Shown here one piece after another: positions 18,001 to 26,332 of a stretch of DNA of 64,000 nucleotides. Source of the stretch: Rhizobium sp. TH2 (GTDB lineage Bacteria > Pseudomonadota > Alphaproteobacteria > Rhizobiales > Rhizobiaceae). The stretch is taken from NCBI RefSeq assembly GCF_024707525.1, contig NZ_CP062233.1, positions 1 to 64,000 of the forward strand. The letters are read 5' to 3'. Each line of letters begins with the position of its first letter. Positions within the stretch are counted from its first letter, which is position 1. Under the pieces are notes generated by a model, which was given only the letters and a program-made list of their open reading frames with translations, searched no databases and was not told where the DNA came from. The translations under genes were made by a program, and so were the position numbers.

Positions 18001-19668
18001 CGCGCGAGCGTGGCACTCGGTTTCGCGATCGAACGCGAGCGGCGCATTTCCTACAGCGAGGACCGGGCGGAATCAGTCTCTGCAGAAATCCCAACCGGTA
18101 GGCGCTATCTGATCCCGCCCACCACTGACTTCGCGCGAAGCGTCGACGAGGACGCTCGCCGCGCGCAGCTTTCGTCACCCCGGTGGAACGAGCGGGAGGA
18201 AATCCTTCGGCCGCTGCTCGCAAAAATCTATCGCGATCCGGATGTCGCGCTCACCCACCTGAACGCGCTCGCCTCGGATGCCAGGATCGAACCCCGCACG
18301 CTCGCCGGCGATCTCGCCAATGCGCCGGATCGGCTCGGCCGCTTGCGCGGGTCCGACAATATCGTCGAGGCGCGCGCAGCGCGCGACGAGCGCAGTGTTG
18401 CTGTGGCGGCATTCAAGGAATTGCTGCCCTTGATTCGTGCGCACGCGACCGAGTTTCGCCGGAATGCCGACCGGTTCCGCGAACGTGAGCAGACGCGCCG
18501 TGCCTATATGTCCTTGTCGATCCCGGCGATTTCTAAACAGGCCATGCAACGTCTTGTCGAAATTGAAGCAGTGCGCAGCCGAGGTGGCGACGACGCCTGG
18601 AAAACTGCCTTCGCCTTTGCCACCGAGGATCGCTCTCTCGTGCAGGAGGTCAAGGCCGTGAGCGATGCTTTGACGGCACGCTTCGGCTGGAGCGCCTTCA
18701 CCGGAAAGGCCGATGCGATTGCCGAGCGCAACGTACTCGAGCGCATGCCGGAGGATCTCACGGACGAACGGAGGGGGAAGCTGACGCGGCTCTTCGAGGT
18801 TATCAGGCGCTTCAGTGAGGAGCAGCATCTTGCCGAGCGCAAGGACCAGTCGAAGATCGTCGCCGGCGCCAGCATCGAAGCCGGCAAGGAGCCTAACGCC
18901 GTGCTGCCAATGCTTGCCGCAGTGACGGAGTTTAGGACGCCGATTGATGATGAAGCGCGTCCACGCGCGCTCGCCACTCAGCACTATCGTCACAATCGTG
19001 CTGCTCTGGCCGAGACTGCCACGCGCATCTGGCGCGATCCGGCCGGCGCCGTCGACAGAATAGAGGGTCTGATCGTCAAAGGCTTTGCGGCCGAGCGGAT
19101 CGCGGCGGCTGTCGCGAACGACCCCACTGCTTACGGGGCGCTGCGCGGCTCCGATCGCCTGATGGATCGGATGCTCGCCGTCGGCCGGGAGCGCAAGGAT
19201 GCGCTGCAAGCCGTACCGGAAGCATCCGTCCGACTGCGCTCGCTCGGCGTGGCTTATGTCAGCGCCTTCGATGCCGAGCGCCGGTCCGTCACGGAAGAAC
19301 GACGCCGCATGGCGGTTGCCATTCCCGGATTGTCGCAAGCCGCCGAAGACGCGCTGCGCAAGTTGGCAGCGCAGATGAAAAAGCAAGGCAACAAGCTCGC
19401 CGTTGCCGCCGGTTCGATTGATCCGCGCATTGGCCAGGAATTCGCCGCGGTCAGCCGCGCACTCGACGAACGTTTCGGCCGCAACGCCATCCTCCGCGGC
19501 GAGAAGGACGTCGTCAATCGTGTGCCGGCGGCGCAGCGTCGTGCCTTTGAGGCAATGCACGAGCGGCTGATGATCTTGCAGCAGACCGTCCGCATGCAGG
19601 CAAGCCAGCAAATCATATCGGAGCGTCAACAGCACATCATCAACCGCGCGCGCGGCGTCATCTTTTGA
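15049..19668 (+). CDS. traA: Relaxase/helicase TraA with C-terminal BID-like repeats
   Basis: About 1,539 aa. The N-terminal MobA/MobL relaxase domain nicks oriT (VISRGAGRSIVSAAAYRHR; metal-binding HIH in GNPHIHLMTTLRPL near 140). A RecD/TraI-like helicase follows, Walker A GLAGAGKST near 412 and DEAGMVSSHQM near 483. From about residue 1045 two related ~120-residue blocks (about 1045-1160 and 1303-1427) share the pattern LLAxIYRDPxxAL/TRIWRDPAGAVDRI, LRGSD, then RRAxAxxIPxxS; I read these as BID-type type IV secretion signals, known in some alphaproteobacterial relaxases. GTG 15049 is chosen (AGGAGA six bases upstream); TTG 15028 lies inside oriT. Confidence 0.95.
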   Translation: MAIMFVRAQVISRGAGRSIVSAAAYRHRARMMDDQAGTSFSYRGGASELVHEEMALPDQVPGWLKTAIDGQSVAKASEALWNALDAFETRVDAQLARELIIALPEELTRAENIALVRAFVRDNFTSKGMVADWVYHDKDGNPHIHLMTTLRPLTEEGFGPKKVPVLGEDGEPLRVATPDRPNGKIVYKLWAGDKETMKAWKIAWAETANQHLALAGHEIRLDGRSYAEQGLDRIAQKHLGPEKAALARKGVEMYFAPADLARRQEMADRLLSEPELLLKQLGNERSTFDEKDIARALHRYVDDPVDFANIRARLMASDDLVMLRPQQLNAETGKASEPAVFTTREILRIEYDMARSAEILSERKGFGVSGAQVAAAVKSVETADPANPFKLDAEQVDAVSHVTGNNAIAAVVGLAGAGKSTLLAAARVAWESEGRRVIGAALAGKAAEGLEDSSGIRSRTLASWELAWASGRETLQRGDVLVVDEAGMVSSHQMARVLKAVEGVGAKAVLVGDAMQLQPIQAGAAFRAISERVGFAELAGVRRQRDEWAREASRLFARGKVEEGLDAYAQHGRIAAAETRAEIVSRIVADWTDARRDLLQKTAGGGEASRLRGDELLVLAHTNEDVKRLNESLRKVMMEEGALTGAREFQTARGVREFAAGDRIIFLENARFLEPRARRLGPQYVKNGMLGTVVTTGDQRGDALLSVRLDNGRDVVISEATYRNVDHGYAATIHKSQGSTVDRTFVLATGIMDQHLAYVAMTRHRDRADLYAAKEDFETKTEWDRKPRADHAAGVTGALVETGFAKFRPNDEDADDSPYADVKTDDGTVHRLWGVSLPKAIEDAGVADGDTVTLRKNGVEKVKVQIPIIDEQTGQKRFEEREVERNVWTAKQVETVEARQERIERGSHRPELFKQLVERLSRSGAKTTTLDFESAAGYQAHAQDFARRRGIDTLASAAAGMEEGVSRRLAWLAEKKEQVAELWQRASVALGFAIERERRISYSEDRAESVSAEIPTGRRYLIPPTTDFARSVDEDARRAQLSSPRWNEREEILRPLLAKIYRDPDVALTHLNALASDARIEPRTLAGDLANAPDRLGRLRGSDNIVEARAARDERSVAVAAFKELLPLIRAHATEFRRNADRFREREQTRRAYMSLSIPAISKQAMQRLVEIEAVRSRGGDDAWKTAFAFATEDRSLVQEVKAVSDALTARFGWSAFTGKADAIAERNVLERMPEDLTDERRGKLTRLFEVIRRFSEEQHLAERKDQSKIVAGASIEAGKEPNAVLPMLAAVTEFRTPIDDEARPRALATQHYRHNRAALAETATRIWRDPAGAVDRIEGLIVKGFAAERIAAAVANDPTAYGALRGSDRLMDRMLAVGRERKDALQAVPEASVRLRSLGVAYVSAFDAERRSVTEERRRMAVAIPGLSQAAEDALRKLAAQMKKQGNKLAVAAGSIDPRIGQEFAAVSRALDERFGRNAILRGEKDVVNRVPAAQRRAFEAMHERLMILQQTVRMQASQQIISERQQHIINRARGVIF

Positions 19669-19695
19669 GAGCCTGAAGAAAGAAAGGAAGAGATC

Positions 19696-19965
19696 ATGGC
19701 CGAACAAGAAATCCCATACGACGCGATCATCCGGACCGAGGTCGCCATCAAGATCCTCAACGAAGCCCGGGCGATCGTCACGGCGCGCGTCTATGAACTT
19801 GAAGAGCAGGACCCCCCTGCTGCGGAGCAGTTGCGTGAGCGCCGCCGTGGCCTTCTCGATCTCCAGGAGCGTCTCGAGGCCGACGCGCCCGATGCGGTGG
19901 AGGACGTGATCGCGGTCTGGGGACCGCGCGTCAAGGACGAACTCCGCTTTTGGGCGGAGTTCTGA
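19696..19965 (+). CDS. Small protein between traA and the zeta-toxin gene
   Basis: 89 aa, acidic and helical (AIIRTEVAIKILNEARAIVT, then LEEQDPPAAEQLRERRRG). It starts 27 bases after traA and ends two bases before the zeta-family gene, so it is co-transcribed. Its position would suit an antitoxin or chaperone for the toxin, but there is no recognisable epsilon-type sequence; function is open. Confidence 0.7.
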   Translation: MAEQEIPYDAIIRTEVAIKILNEARAIVTARVYELEEQDPPAAEQLRERRRGLLDLQERLEADAPDAVEDVIAVWGPRVKDELRFWAEF

Positions 19966-19967
19966 CC

Positions 19968-22442
19968 ATGGCGGAGGACGAGCCCGGCCTGCTCTCACCG
20001 GCAAGAAACGAGACCATTTTCCGAAACGACATTTTGCGCGACTATCTGCCTGACACCATGGGTCGGGCGGAGCGACCGCACCTCATCCTGCTCGGCGGGC
20101 AGCCAGGTGCGGGCAAGACGGCCGTCCTCACGGCAAGCCAGAACGAGCTTGCCCAGTCCGGGCCAACCATCCGCATTGTCGGCGACGATCTGCGGTCCTA
20201 TCACCCCGAGTATCTCGCCTTCCAGAGGCAGGATCCGGAGACTGCTTCCCGCTACACGCAGATGGATGCGGGGCTTTGGACGGAGAAGCTTTTGGCGGCT
20301 GCTACGGAGCGGCAGGTCAATGTCGTCTTTGAGACGACGATGCGCACGCCGGAGAATGTCGCCCGGGCAATCGGCACAGCACGCGATGCTGGATACGCGG
20401 TGGAGGTGCGCGCTGTTGCGGTCAATCCACGCCTCAGCTGGCAGGGCGCCCATCATCGCTTCGAGGAAATGCTGCATGCCGGGCAGGGGCCGCGCATTCC
20501 GCCACAGCACGTTCACGACGCGGCCGTCGACGGGCTTCGTGTCAGTCTGGAAAAGCTCGAGGGCGAAAAGCTGGTCGACCGGGTACAACTGCGAACCCGA
20601 GGCGGTGCGATTGTCTATGACAATGAACGCCGCGACGGGCAATGGTTCTATGCTCCCAGCAGCAGACTGGTCCTGGAACGCGAGCAGAGCCGGCCGATGA
20701 CGCGGGGCGAGTTGCAGCGTTTCGCGGACGACTGGAACCATGTGCTGGCTCGCATGGAAGAACGGCGGGCGCCCAACGACCGCATCGCTGACGTCAAGAC
20801 GCGCGCCGCAGACGATGTGCGCTACCTGCTCTCGCAGCGTCACGAGGCAGATGGAGCGGAGAGCCAGCGCCGTGGACGGACAATCCCCCAAGAGCCCGCC
20901 GAGCGTCATCGGCTCTTCGTCGAATTCTACGACAACGCGGTGCGTGACGCCGAGCGCCGACCGATCGGCAATGTCGAGGCGCATGCGATCGGGCGCCTCG
21001 CACAGACCTACATGGCACTGCGACTGGTCGAGGTGGCGCGAGACCTCGGTTTGCTGCCGGAGGATGGGACGATCGTCGCGACGCGGGCGATGGTGCAGGA
21101 CAAGCGTGGAGCTCCCGAATTTCCGGCGGCCCATCGGATGCCGGCGGATCCCGCTGTCGAAACGGCGGATGGGCGTCGCCGCCGGCTGACGGAGCATTTC
21201 GCCGTGGAGCTCAATCGAGTGGCGATCGACCGTGACGTGTTCAGCCCGACCGATCGGATGGCGCGTCTCGCCAACGTTGCGGATTCCTGGACAGTGGCGG
21301 CCGGCATGCGCAAGACCCTTGTTCGGGCGGCAAATGGCGTAGCCAATGGCCGCATGTCCGCCCACCAAGCGATGTCAAAAATCGTGGAGCCAGGATATGC
21401 GGCCGCGATCGCTACTGCACAGGGCCGGCTTGAGCGCAATATGGCGCTCGCCGAACGTGCGGCCATCGCGACCATTATCTTCAATGGGAAGGGGGAACCG
21501 CTTCGCGCCATGCGGGATGATCTGCGGCTTCGGACCCCAGTCATCGAGAACCGCGCGCGCGCCAAGTCGATGATGGAGGCGGCCCTGGAAGAAGCAGCGC
21601 GGCATACCCGTCTCGATCCGGGATTGCGCCGAACTGCGGATGCATTCGCGAACGGTATTTCCGAGAACGAGCGGAAACTCGCCCTTGGGTTGGGCCATCG
21701 GTTGGGTCGGGATCGCGCTCATGCCCTTGGCACAGCCCTCGTCCCGGCCAAGCATTTGCCGGACCTCACGGAATCTGAAATCGGCCAGCGGATGCAACGC
21801 TCCGCGCGGCTTGCGGACAAGCGCGCCGAGATCGAGAACCTGTCCCGACTGGTCTTCGGCGATGGTGAGGCAGTCTCGGTACAGCGTATCAGCGATGGAC
21901 GCAGCGGTGCGGCCGCCGGCGCCGACGTGCGTGAGGGTCGGCTTGGAGAGATGGCCGGCGAGGGGAGGCGATGGCTTGGCGGGCCGAGCCCGGAGCGGCA
22001 GGCCGCGGAGGCCTACGCGCCCCGTCTTGCGGCGGCATTGGCCGACTATGGACTCGCAATGGAGTTCGAACGACACCGGATTGTGACACAGCATCGCGAG
22101 GAACAGGCGAGGCAGCGGGTGGAGATTCCCCGACCGTCGGCGAGGCTGTCGGAAGTCCTAGGGGCCGAGAACCCCGAAAAAGTCCGACGGCTAAACACCG
22201 AACCAGCCCTGCACCGCGAGCTTGAAACCCTCTCCCTCGCGATCACCAAACGCCTCTCTCCAGCCGAGAAAGCGGTTCTGAAGGAAGGAAATATCGCCCG
22301 GGTGGCCTCGTCCTTCGCCATCAGCGCGGAGCAGGGCGCTTCGTTGCGAAAGATCCATGAGGGCGCCAAGACTTTGCAGGAGACGACACTTCGCCAGAAC
22401 CGCGAACGAACACAGGGCAACCAGTTGCATCTTCGCCGTTGA
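19968..22442 (+). CDS. Zeta-toxin-family protein in the traA operon
   Basis: 824 aa. The N-terminal ~230 residues are a zeta-toxin/kinase domain with Walker A LGGQPGAGKTAVL near 42-54, DDLRSYHPEY and VVFETTMRTPENV; zeta toxins phosphorylate UDP-N-acetylglucosamine precursors. The remaining ~590 residues are helical and charged with a basic, glutamine-rich end (RQNRERTQGNQLHLRR). Classical zeta toxins are about 290 aa, so the long extension is unusual; a tail of this kind after the relaxase gene could be a transfer signal (inference). Start ATG 19968 is two bases after the preceding stop. Confidence 0.85.
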   Translation: MAEDEPGLLSPARNETIFRNDILRDYLPDTMGRAERPHLILLGGQPGAGKTAVLTASQNELAQSGPTIRIVGDDLRSYHPEYLAFQRQDPETASRYTQMDAGLWTEKLLAAATERQVNVVFETTMRTPENVARAIGTARDAGYAVEVRAVAVNPRLSWQGAHHRFEEMLHAGQGPRIPPQHVHDAAVDGLRVSLEKLEGEKLVDRVQLRTRGGAIVYDNERRDGQWFYAPSSRLVLEREQSRPMTRGELQRFADDWNHVLARMEERRAPNDRIADVKTRAADDVRYLLSQRHEADGAESQRRGRTIPQEPAERHRLFVEFYDNAVRDAERRPIGNVEAHAIGRLAQTYMALRLVEVARDLGLLPEDGTIVATRAMVQDKRGAPEFPAAHRMPADPAVETADGRRRRLTEHFAVELNRVAIDRDVFSPTDRMARLANVADSWTVAAGMRKTLVRAANGVANGRMSAHQAMSKIVEPGYAAAIATAQGRLERNMALAERAAIATIIFNGKGEPLRAMRDDLRLRTPVIENRARAKSMMEAALEEAARHTRLDPGLRRTADAFANGISENERKLALGLGHRLGRDRAHALGTALVPAKHLPDLTESEIGQRMQRSARLADKRAEIENLSRLVFGDGEAVSVQRISDGRSGAAAGADVREGRLGEMAGEGRRWLGGPSPERQAAEAYAPRLAAALADYGLAMEFERHRIVTQHREEQARQRVEIPRPSARLSEVLGAENPEKVRRLNTEPALHRELETLSLAITKRLSPAEKAVLKEGNIARVASSFAISAEQGASLRKIHEGAKTLQETTLRQNRERTQGNQLHLRR

Positions 22443-22458
22443 ACCAGGAAAGCGACCC

Positions 22459-22500
22459 GACATGCCAGGCCGGGCCATCTCGCCCCCGGTCCGGCATGTC
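22459..22500. terminator. Hairpin between convergent genes
   Basis: GACATGCC (22459-22466) pairs with GGCATGTC (22493-22500), and the inner bases extend the stem with two mismatches. It lies between the zeta-family gene and the minus-strand gene ending at 22505 and could end both transcripts. Confidence 0.6.
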
Positions 22501-22504
22501 CGTT

Positions 22505-22834
22505 TCAGGGATGTCTGCGCAGGACGCTAAGAGACACATGGTCGGGCGGATACCATTTGACGGATTCGCCAAGGAATGACGTGACGATTGAAAGGCTTCC
22601 CTGTAATAGCGTCCGTACCCCATAGAAGGTGATGGGGTCATGGGCTTCGACCCGGAAGTGCAGACCTTCTTTGGTCGGCGTCAGGATCGCTCGCGCTTCG
22701 CCAAAATCGAGAACTTTGTCAGCACCGATGGCGGCGATCGAGCGGCAATATTCGCCGGATCGGGCGCACACCTTCTCCAAGACGCATTCCGCACACCGGA
22801 CCGGCACGAACGCTTCCGCGACGTGTTCGCACAT
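22505..22834 (-). CDS. Cysteine-rich protein, possibly DUF2218-like
   Basis: 109 aa. The N-terminal half has four cysteines (RCAECVLEKVC, then EYCRS) that could bind a metal; the C-terminal half (LTPTKEGLHFRVEAHDPITFYGVRTLL read in two parts) recalls the sandwich fold of DUF2218 proteins, but I am not certain. It is convergent with the zeta-family gene. Not otherwise recognised. Confidence 0.5.
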   Translation of the reverse strand: MCEHVAEAFVPVRCAECVLEKVCARSGEYCRSIAAIGADKVLDFGEARAILTPTKEGLHFRVEAHDPITFYGVRTLLQGSLSIVTSFLGESVKWYPPDHVSLSVLRRHP

Positions 22835-23178
22835 TGGGACACCTCCATGACCTGAATTCCGATTGGGGATACGACCGTTGGGTTTGGTTCGCGCCGATAG
22901 GTGTGCGGGCGCAGGCGCTATTCACCGGATATGCGGCGCGCCAAGAGAGCGGCTCGGCCAGCTTGAGTAAGCGCATTCGCTGTTATGCGACCCAAGCGAG
23001 TTTGATAAGTCGGTTTGTATAGCACGCTTCAAGGCTGACATTCCAAACCTCAAAGTTGTGCGCTTCATCTTGAAGCGCTGTTCAGTTACATCGAGCTAAT
23101 AAAACCGTTGATTGAGGACGAAAGCACGATAAGATACGAAATCCAGCGAAGCGAAACGAATTTAGGGCCCGTAAGCCG
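22835..23178. other. Upstream region of the RcgA-like gene
   Basis: About 340 bases, AT-richer than the backbone, with no gene. It contains repeated half-sites described in the next entry. Confidence 0.5.
23025..23078. promoter_or_regulatory. Dyad cluster upstream of the RcgA-like gene
   Basis: GCGCTTCA, TCT, TGAAGCGC (23060-23078) is a perfect 8-bp dyad; a further copy of the half-site, CGCTTCAAG, lies at 23025-23033, so three half-sites sit within 54 bases, about 100 bases before the gene. This is the layout of an operator with cooperative sites. Confidence 0.5.
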
Positions 23179-24786
23179 TTGATAAAGAACGGAAAGTTTT
23201 TCCTTCCTCCGTCGAAAGGCGGGGGTGATTTCAAAGAGCTATTCAAACAACTAGCTGCGGCGGGAGCGGGCCGGCCATTGGCCAGTGATGGGTTCCCTGC
23301 AGGCCCATGGACGCCCGAGCTTCTTGCAGAGGCGATTTCGCAAATCGATTCCAACCGGACGGGGGTCGAAATGCGAACAGTGCAACTTTGGTTTCAAGAG
23401 AACGATAAGGGAATTAGCACCGCCAACATTCGTTGGCTGGCAAGGATTTTTGGGTGCGATGATCCGGCGGCCACAAGCGAATGGCAGATAGAGCTTAGTT
23501 TGGCGCAGTCTCGGCTGACCGCCAAGAGGCGAGATTCAAAGAAAGCGGAAAACAGCGAAGCGCTAGACGCTGCAGATCTGGAGCGTACAGCGACCGCCGA
23601 TGAGACGAAGTCCAAGGCAGGCCTGACACGCGATATGGTCGCCCAAGAGCCGAGTCGGCATTTCAGTTTGGCGAGGAGATCGGAGGCGCTTATTAGCCAC
23701 GGATCTCCCTTGAACCTACCGGTGTCGGTGTTTGCGGGCGCCACCGCTCTTGGGTTTTTGTCTTATATTACGGGGATTCACAACGCTACCTATGGCCGCT
23801 CGGATGGCCTTGTTAAGCAGGTTGGATTTCTGTGGGCGCCAAATTGGACAATCCTCTTCATGGTGTTTCTCCCACTGTTTTTTGCGCTCGTGGCAGAACT
23901 GCTCGTGTTCTGGAAACATGAAGGACGTTTGAAGCTTGTATCGCAGGGCCGGATGGAAAGCGACAATGCTTGGGCGCGCACCGTCGAGGCTTCGTCCTAT
24001 ACATATTGGGCGGTCTTTTTTATCTGTGTGTTGTTCGCTGGTCTTTTTCAGTGGATCGGCATGTGCCTGATCCCGTTGATCAACGGCGGTGGCGACTATG
24101 CGATCGATTGGAGCAAGTTAACACTGGTGCGCCCTGAAGTCATATCAGTGCCAATGTCGATTGTGTTCACAGGGCTCGCTTACCTGTACATGTGCTTGTG
24201 CTTCTATCTGTTCTTCGTAGGTCTCATTTTGCTTCATACGATGGTGCATGACCTTTGGAAAATCGGAGAGCTCTCGAAGAGCCAGCCGGGAGTGGGGTCT
24301 AAGTGCGAGGTCAATGAAGTCGGCCTACGGGTCATGCGCGGAATTTTTCGATGCACTATCTTGGGGATCCTGATCGCCATATGCATGAAGGCCCAAAGCG
24401 CCTACCTAACGTCGAATGGAAAGAACATTGGGGCTTGGTTGGTCGGTGATATGTTCTCAGGATTCCAGAGGCGCAGCGCTGTGAGCGACGGGTCTCGCTA
24501 TATAATGCCGACGCATTACAGCAGCCTGCTTATCGCTATGTCGGCCTGTTTTGTTTTTTTATACGGCTCCATCCGTCTAGGTGTCGGACGTCGGCGTCAT
24601 TTTCCTTTGTGGAGGATGTCGGCGATCGTAGCCCTACTCTTTGCTGGCTACCTGCTGATCGACGCGTTCGCTGGCTTTTCGATCCTTCTGGGCGTTGGCG
24701 TGCTGCTTGCGACATACGGTCTGTTTGATCCAGGGTTCGGGCAATGGCGAGCGAGCGAATTTGGAAATCATCAGAATGTATCATAA
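23179..24786 (+). CDS. RcgA-like protein: DNA-binding N-terminus plus membrane segments
   Basis: 535 aa. Residues ~45-95 look like a helix-turn-helix (MRTVQLWFQENDKGI, then IRWLARIFGC); after a charged linker there are about seven to nine membrane segments (LPVSVFAGATALGFLSYI; ILFMVFLPLFFALVAELLV; WAVFFICVLFAGLFQWIGM; PMSIVFTGLAYLYMCLCFY; and more to 515). The pair with the next gene resembles what is annotated in rhizobia as RcgA (putative transporter) and RcgR (putative quorum-lactone hydrolase), linked to conjugation control; that is from memory. The start is TTG 23179 with a weak ribosome site. Base composition is AT-richer than the backbone, suggesting separate origin. Confidence 0.65.
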   Translation: MIKNGKFFLPPSKGGGDFKELFKQLAAAGAGRPLASDGFPAGPWTPELLAEAISQIDSNRTGVEMRTVQLWFQENDKGISTANIRWLARIFGCDDPAATSEWQIELSLAQSRLTAKRRDSKKAENSEALDAADLERTATADETKSKAGLTRDMVAQEPSRHFSLARRSEALISHGSPLNLPVSVFAGATALGFLSYITGIHNATYGRSDGLVKQVGFLWAPNWTILFMVFLPLFFALVAELLVFWKHEGRLKLVSQGRMESDNAWARTVEASSYTYWAVFFICVLFAGLFQWIGMCLIPLINGGGDYAIDWSKLTLVRPEVISVPMSIVFTGLAYLYMCLCFYLFFVGLILLHTMVHDLWKIGELSKSQPGVGSKCEVNEVGLRVMRGIFRCTILGILIAICMKAQSAYLTSNGKNIGAWLVGDMFSGFQRRSAVSDGSRYIMPTHYSSLLIAMSACFVFLYGSIRLGVGRRRHFPLWRMSAIVALLFAGYLLIDAFAGFSILLGVGVLLATYGLFDPGFGQWRASEFGNHQNVS

Positions 24787-25777
24787 TTGGCTTGATCGTT
24801 GGGATGAGCGGCGGGCGCGGCGCGGAGAGGAGGGGAAGGAAACAACGGATTTCGTCCTTGACGCGGAACGCGCCTTTCCAGACGCGAAGGAGACTGCAAG
24901 TCTCGACGAGTTTTGTGGCCTTGCGGACCAGGCTGTCGCTGATCCAGCCTTCTTCGATGAACCGAGTCCAAGCGAGCAAGGTTTTCAAAGGCAAGATGGG
25001 TGGCTCAAATTTCCATCGGGTATTTCTACCGATATTGAACAGAATAATATCGTTTGGGCGAAGATCACAGATAGCGCCTCGCTCGATCAGGTGATGGTGG
25101 TTTTTCACCACTGGAATGCAACCGCGCGAAATCGTCAGATTGCCAAGTTTTTCTCACTGCGTGGCGTCACGGTTGTTGAGATTGCTATGCCTTATCATTT
25201 CGAGCGCCGACGTCCGAGCTCGTTGCACGCCGACTACATGCTCAGTGCGAATCTCGGTCGAACGATTGAATCTGTAAGACAGGCAATATGGGATGGGCGA
25301 AAACTCATACGTTGGTTGAAAAGCGAAGGCTATCGAAAGATTTCGGTTCTCGGTATGAGCTTGGGTTCCTGGGTCGCGGGGGGTATTGCAGCTCACGACT
25401 CGGCTGTATCTAAAGCCTCGTTGTTTTTGACGGCCGGGAGTTTAGCGGACATGGTTTGGACGGGCCGCGCGACACGATTGATACGCGACAGCCTTGAGCC
25501 TGAAATTGAACTGAGCGACCTGAGGAGGGCTTGGGGTCCGCTTAACATGGAGAACTACGTGCATCGTTTGGCACGGCCTGATCTCGATCTTCACGTTGTG
25601 CTGGCCAAGAGAGACAAGGTGGTCTTGCCAGAGCTGTCGGAGAGATTCATGCAGAGGCTGAAAAACGCCGGAGCTAAGCCAAATATTTTGGAATTAAACT
25701 GTGGCCACTATTCGCTTGCCGTGCCACCTTACATCTTACTTGCCGGTTTGAGTTTGAAGCGGTTCCTATCCAGCTGA
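24776..25777 (+). CDS. Alpha/beta hydrolase (RcgR-like)
   Basis: 333 aa. The nucleophile elbow GMSLGS lies near residues 190-196; the acid would be the aspartate in AKRDKVV near 277 and the base the histidine in CGHYSL near 309, an intact catalytic triad of the alpha/beta hydrolase fold. The ATG lies inside the end of the RcgA-like gene (11-base overlap), so they are translated together. A lactone-degrading role that would tune quorum-controlled plasmid transfer fits the neighbourhood and the similar rhizobial pair, but the substrate is inferred. Confidence 0.75.
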   Translation: MYHNWLDRWDERRARRGEEGKETTDFVLDAERAFPDAKETASLDEFCGLADQAVADPAFFDEPSPSEQGFQRQDGWLKFPSGISTDIEQNNIVWAKITDSASLDQVMVVFHHWNATARNRQIAKFFSLRGVTVVEIAMPYHFERRRPSSLHADYMLSANLGRTIESVRQAIWDGRKLIRWLKSEGYRKISVLGMSLGSWVAGGIAAHDSAVSKASLFLTAGSLADMVWTGRATRLIRDSLEPEIELSDLRRAWGPLNMENYVHRLARPDLDLHVVLAKRDKVVLPELSERFMQRLKNAGAKPNILELNCGHYSLAVPPYILLAGLSLKRFLSS

Positions 25778-25858
25778 GAAGCGACCTAAACATTGAAGGG
25801 GCATGGGGTATATGGCAGGCGGATCAAAGGGCGAACGGGATAGCGCAAGTGATGTGTA

Positions 25859-25890
25859 ATGTTATAACATATCGCATAACATAGGTTATG
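25859..25890. promoter_or_regulatory. Two adjacent AT-rich palindromes
   Basis: ATGTTATAACAT (25859-25870) is a perfect 12-bp palindrome; five bases later CATAAC and GTTATG (25875-25890) form another dyad with a 4-base spacer. Four copies of the half-site GTTAT/ATAAC occur in 32 bases, about 80 bases after the hydrolase gene. A repressor-type or LuxR-box-like array is possible; no adjacent gene is obviously driven by it. Confidence 0.4.
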
Positions 25891-26332
25891 GAACTCGCAT
25901 ATCGTTAGCGTGGCGAAGTCCCCCACTGGGTCTGGTGATGGTCTTGATGCGGGATCTCGATCCCGTAATCCCAGAATTTTGCACACCCTGCATTTGATGC
26001 GGCGCGTATTCCGGATCGGCGGCAAGGGCGAGGCCAATCGTTTTGATTAGCTCGCGAGCAGTTCGAGATCAGTGCTGAACCCAACGGTCCGCCTGTAAAA
26101 ATGCGGTCCTCGGTCGAATCCGGCCGGACGCTGGTGCAGGCCGGACGACATAGGCATAGTAGCTGTTTTCCTCTCCTCGGCCGCGTCAGATTATGTCGAT
26201 GCATCTATTCCGCCAGTCGGCGGTGGCTGACTCGCTCCTGATTAGTAGCTCTGCTGGGTAGCAGGATCTTGCGTTACTGCTTGGTCCCGCGATCCAAACG
26301 AACAACGGGTCTGCAGACACCGCCATTGGTGA
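25891..26332. other. Spacer without a supported gene
   Basis: About 440 bases between the palindromes and the LacI remnant. Short open frames show no motifs or ribosome sites. Confidence 0.45.

Noticed and set aside
18175..20004. 609-codon minus-strand frame across the end of traA
   Set aside because: A shadow that crosses the traA end and the next gene; no start signal.
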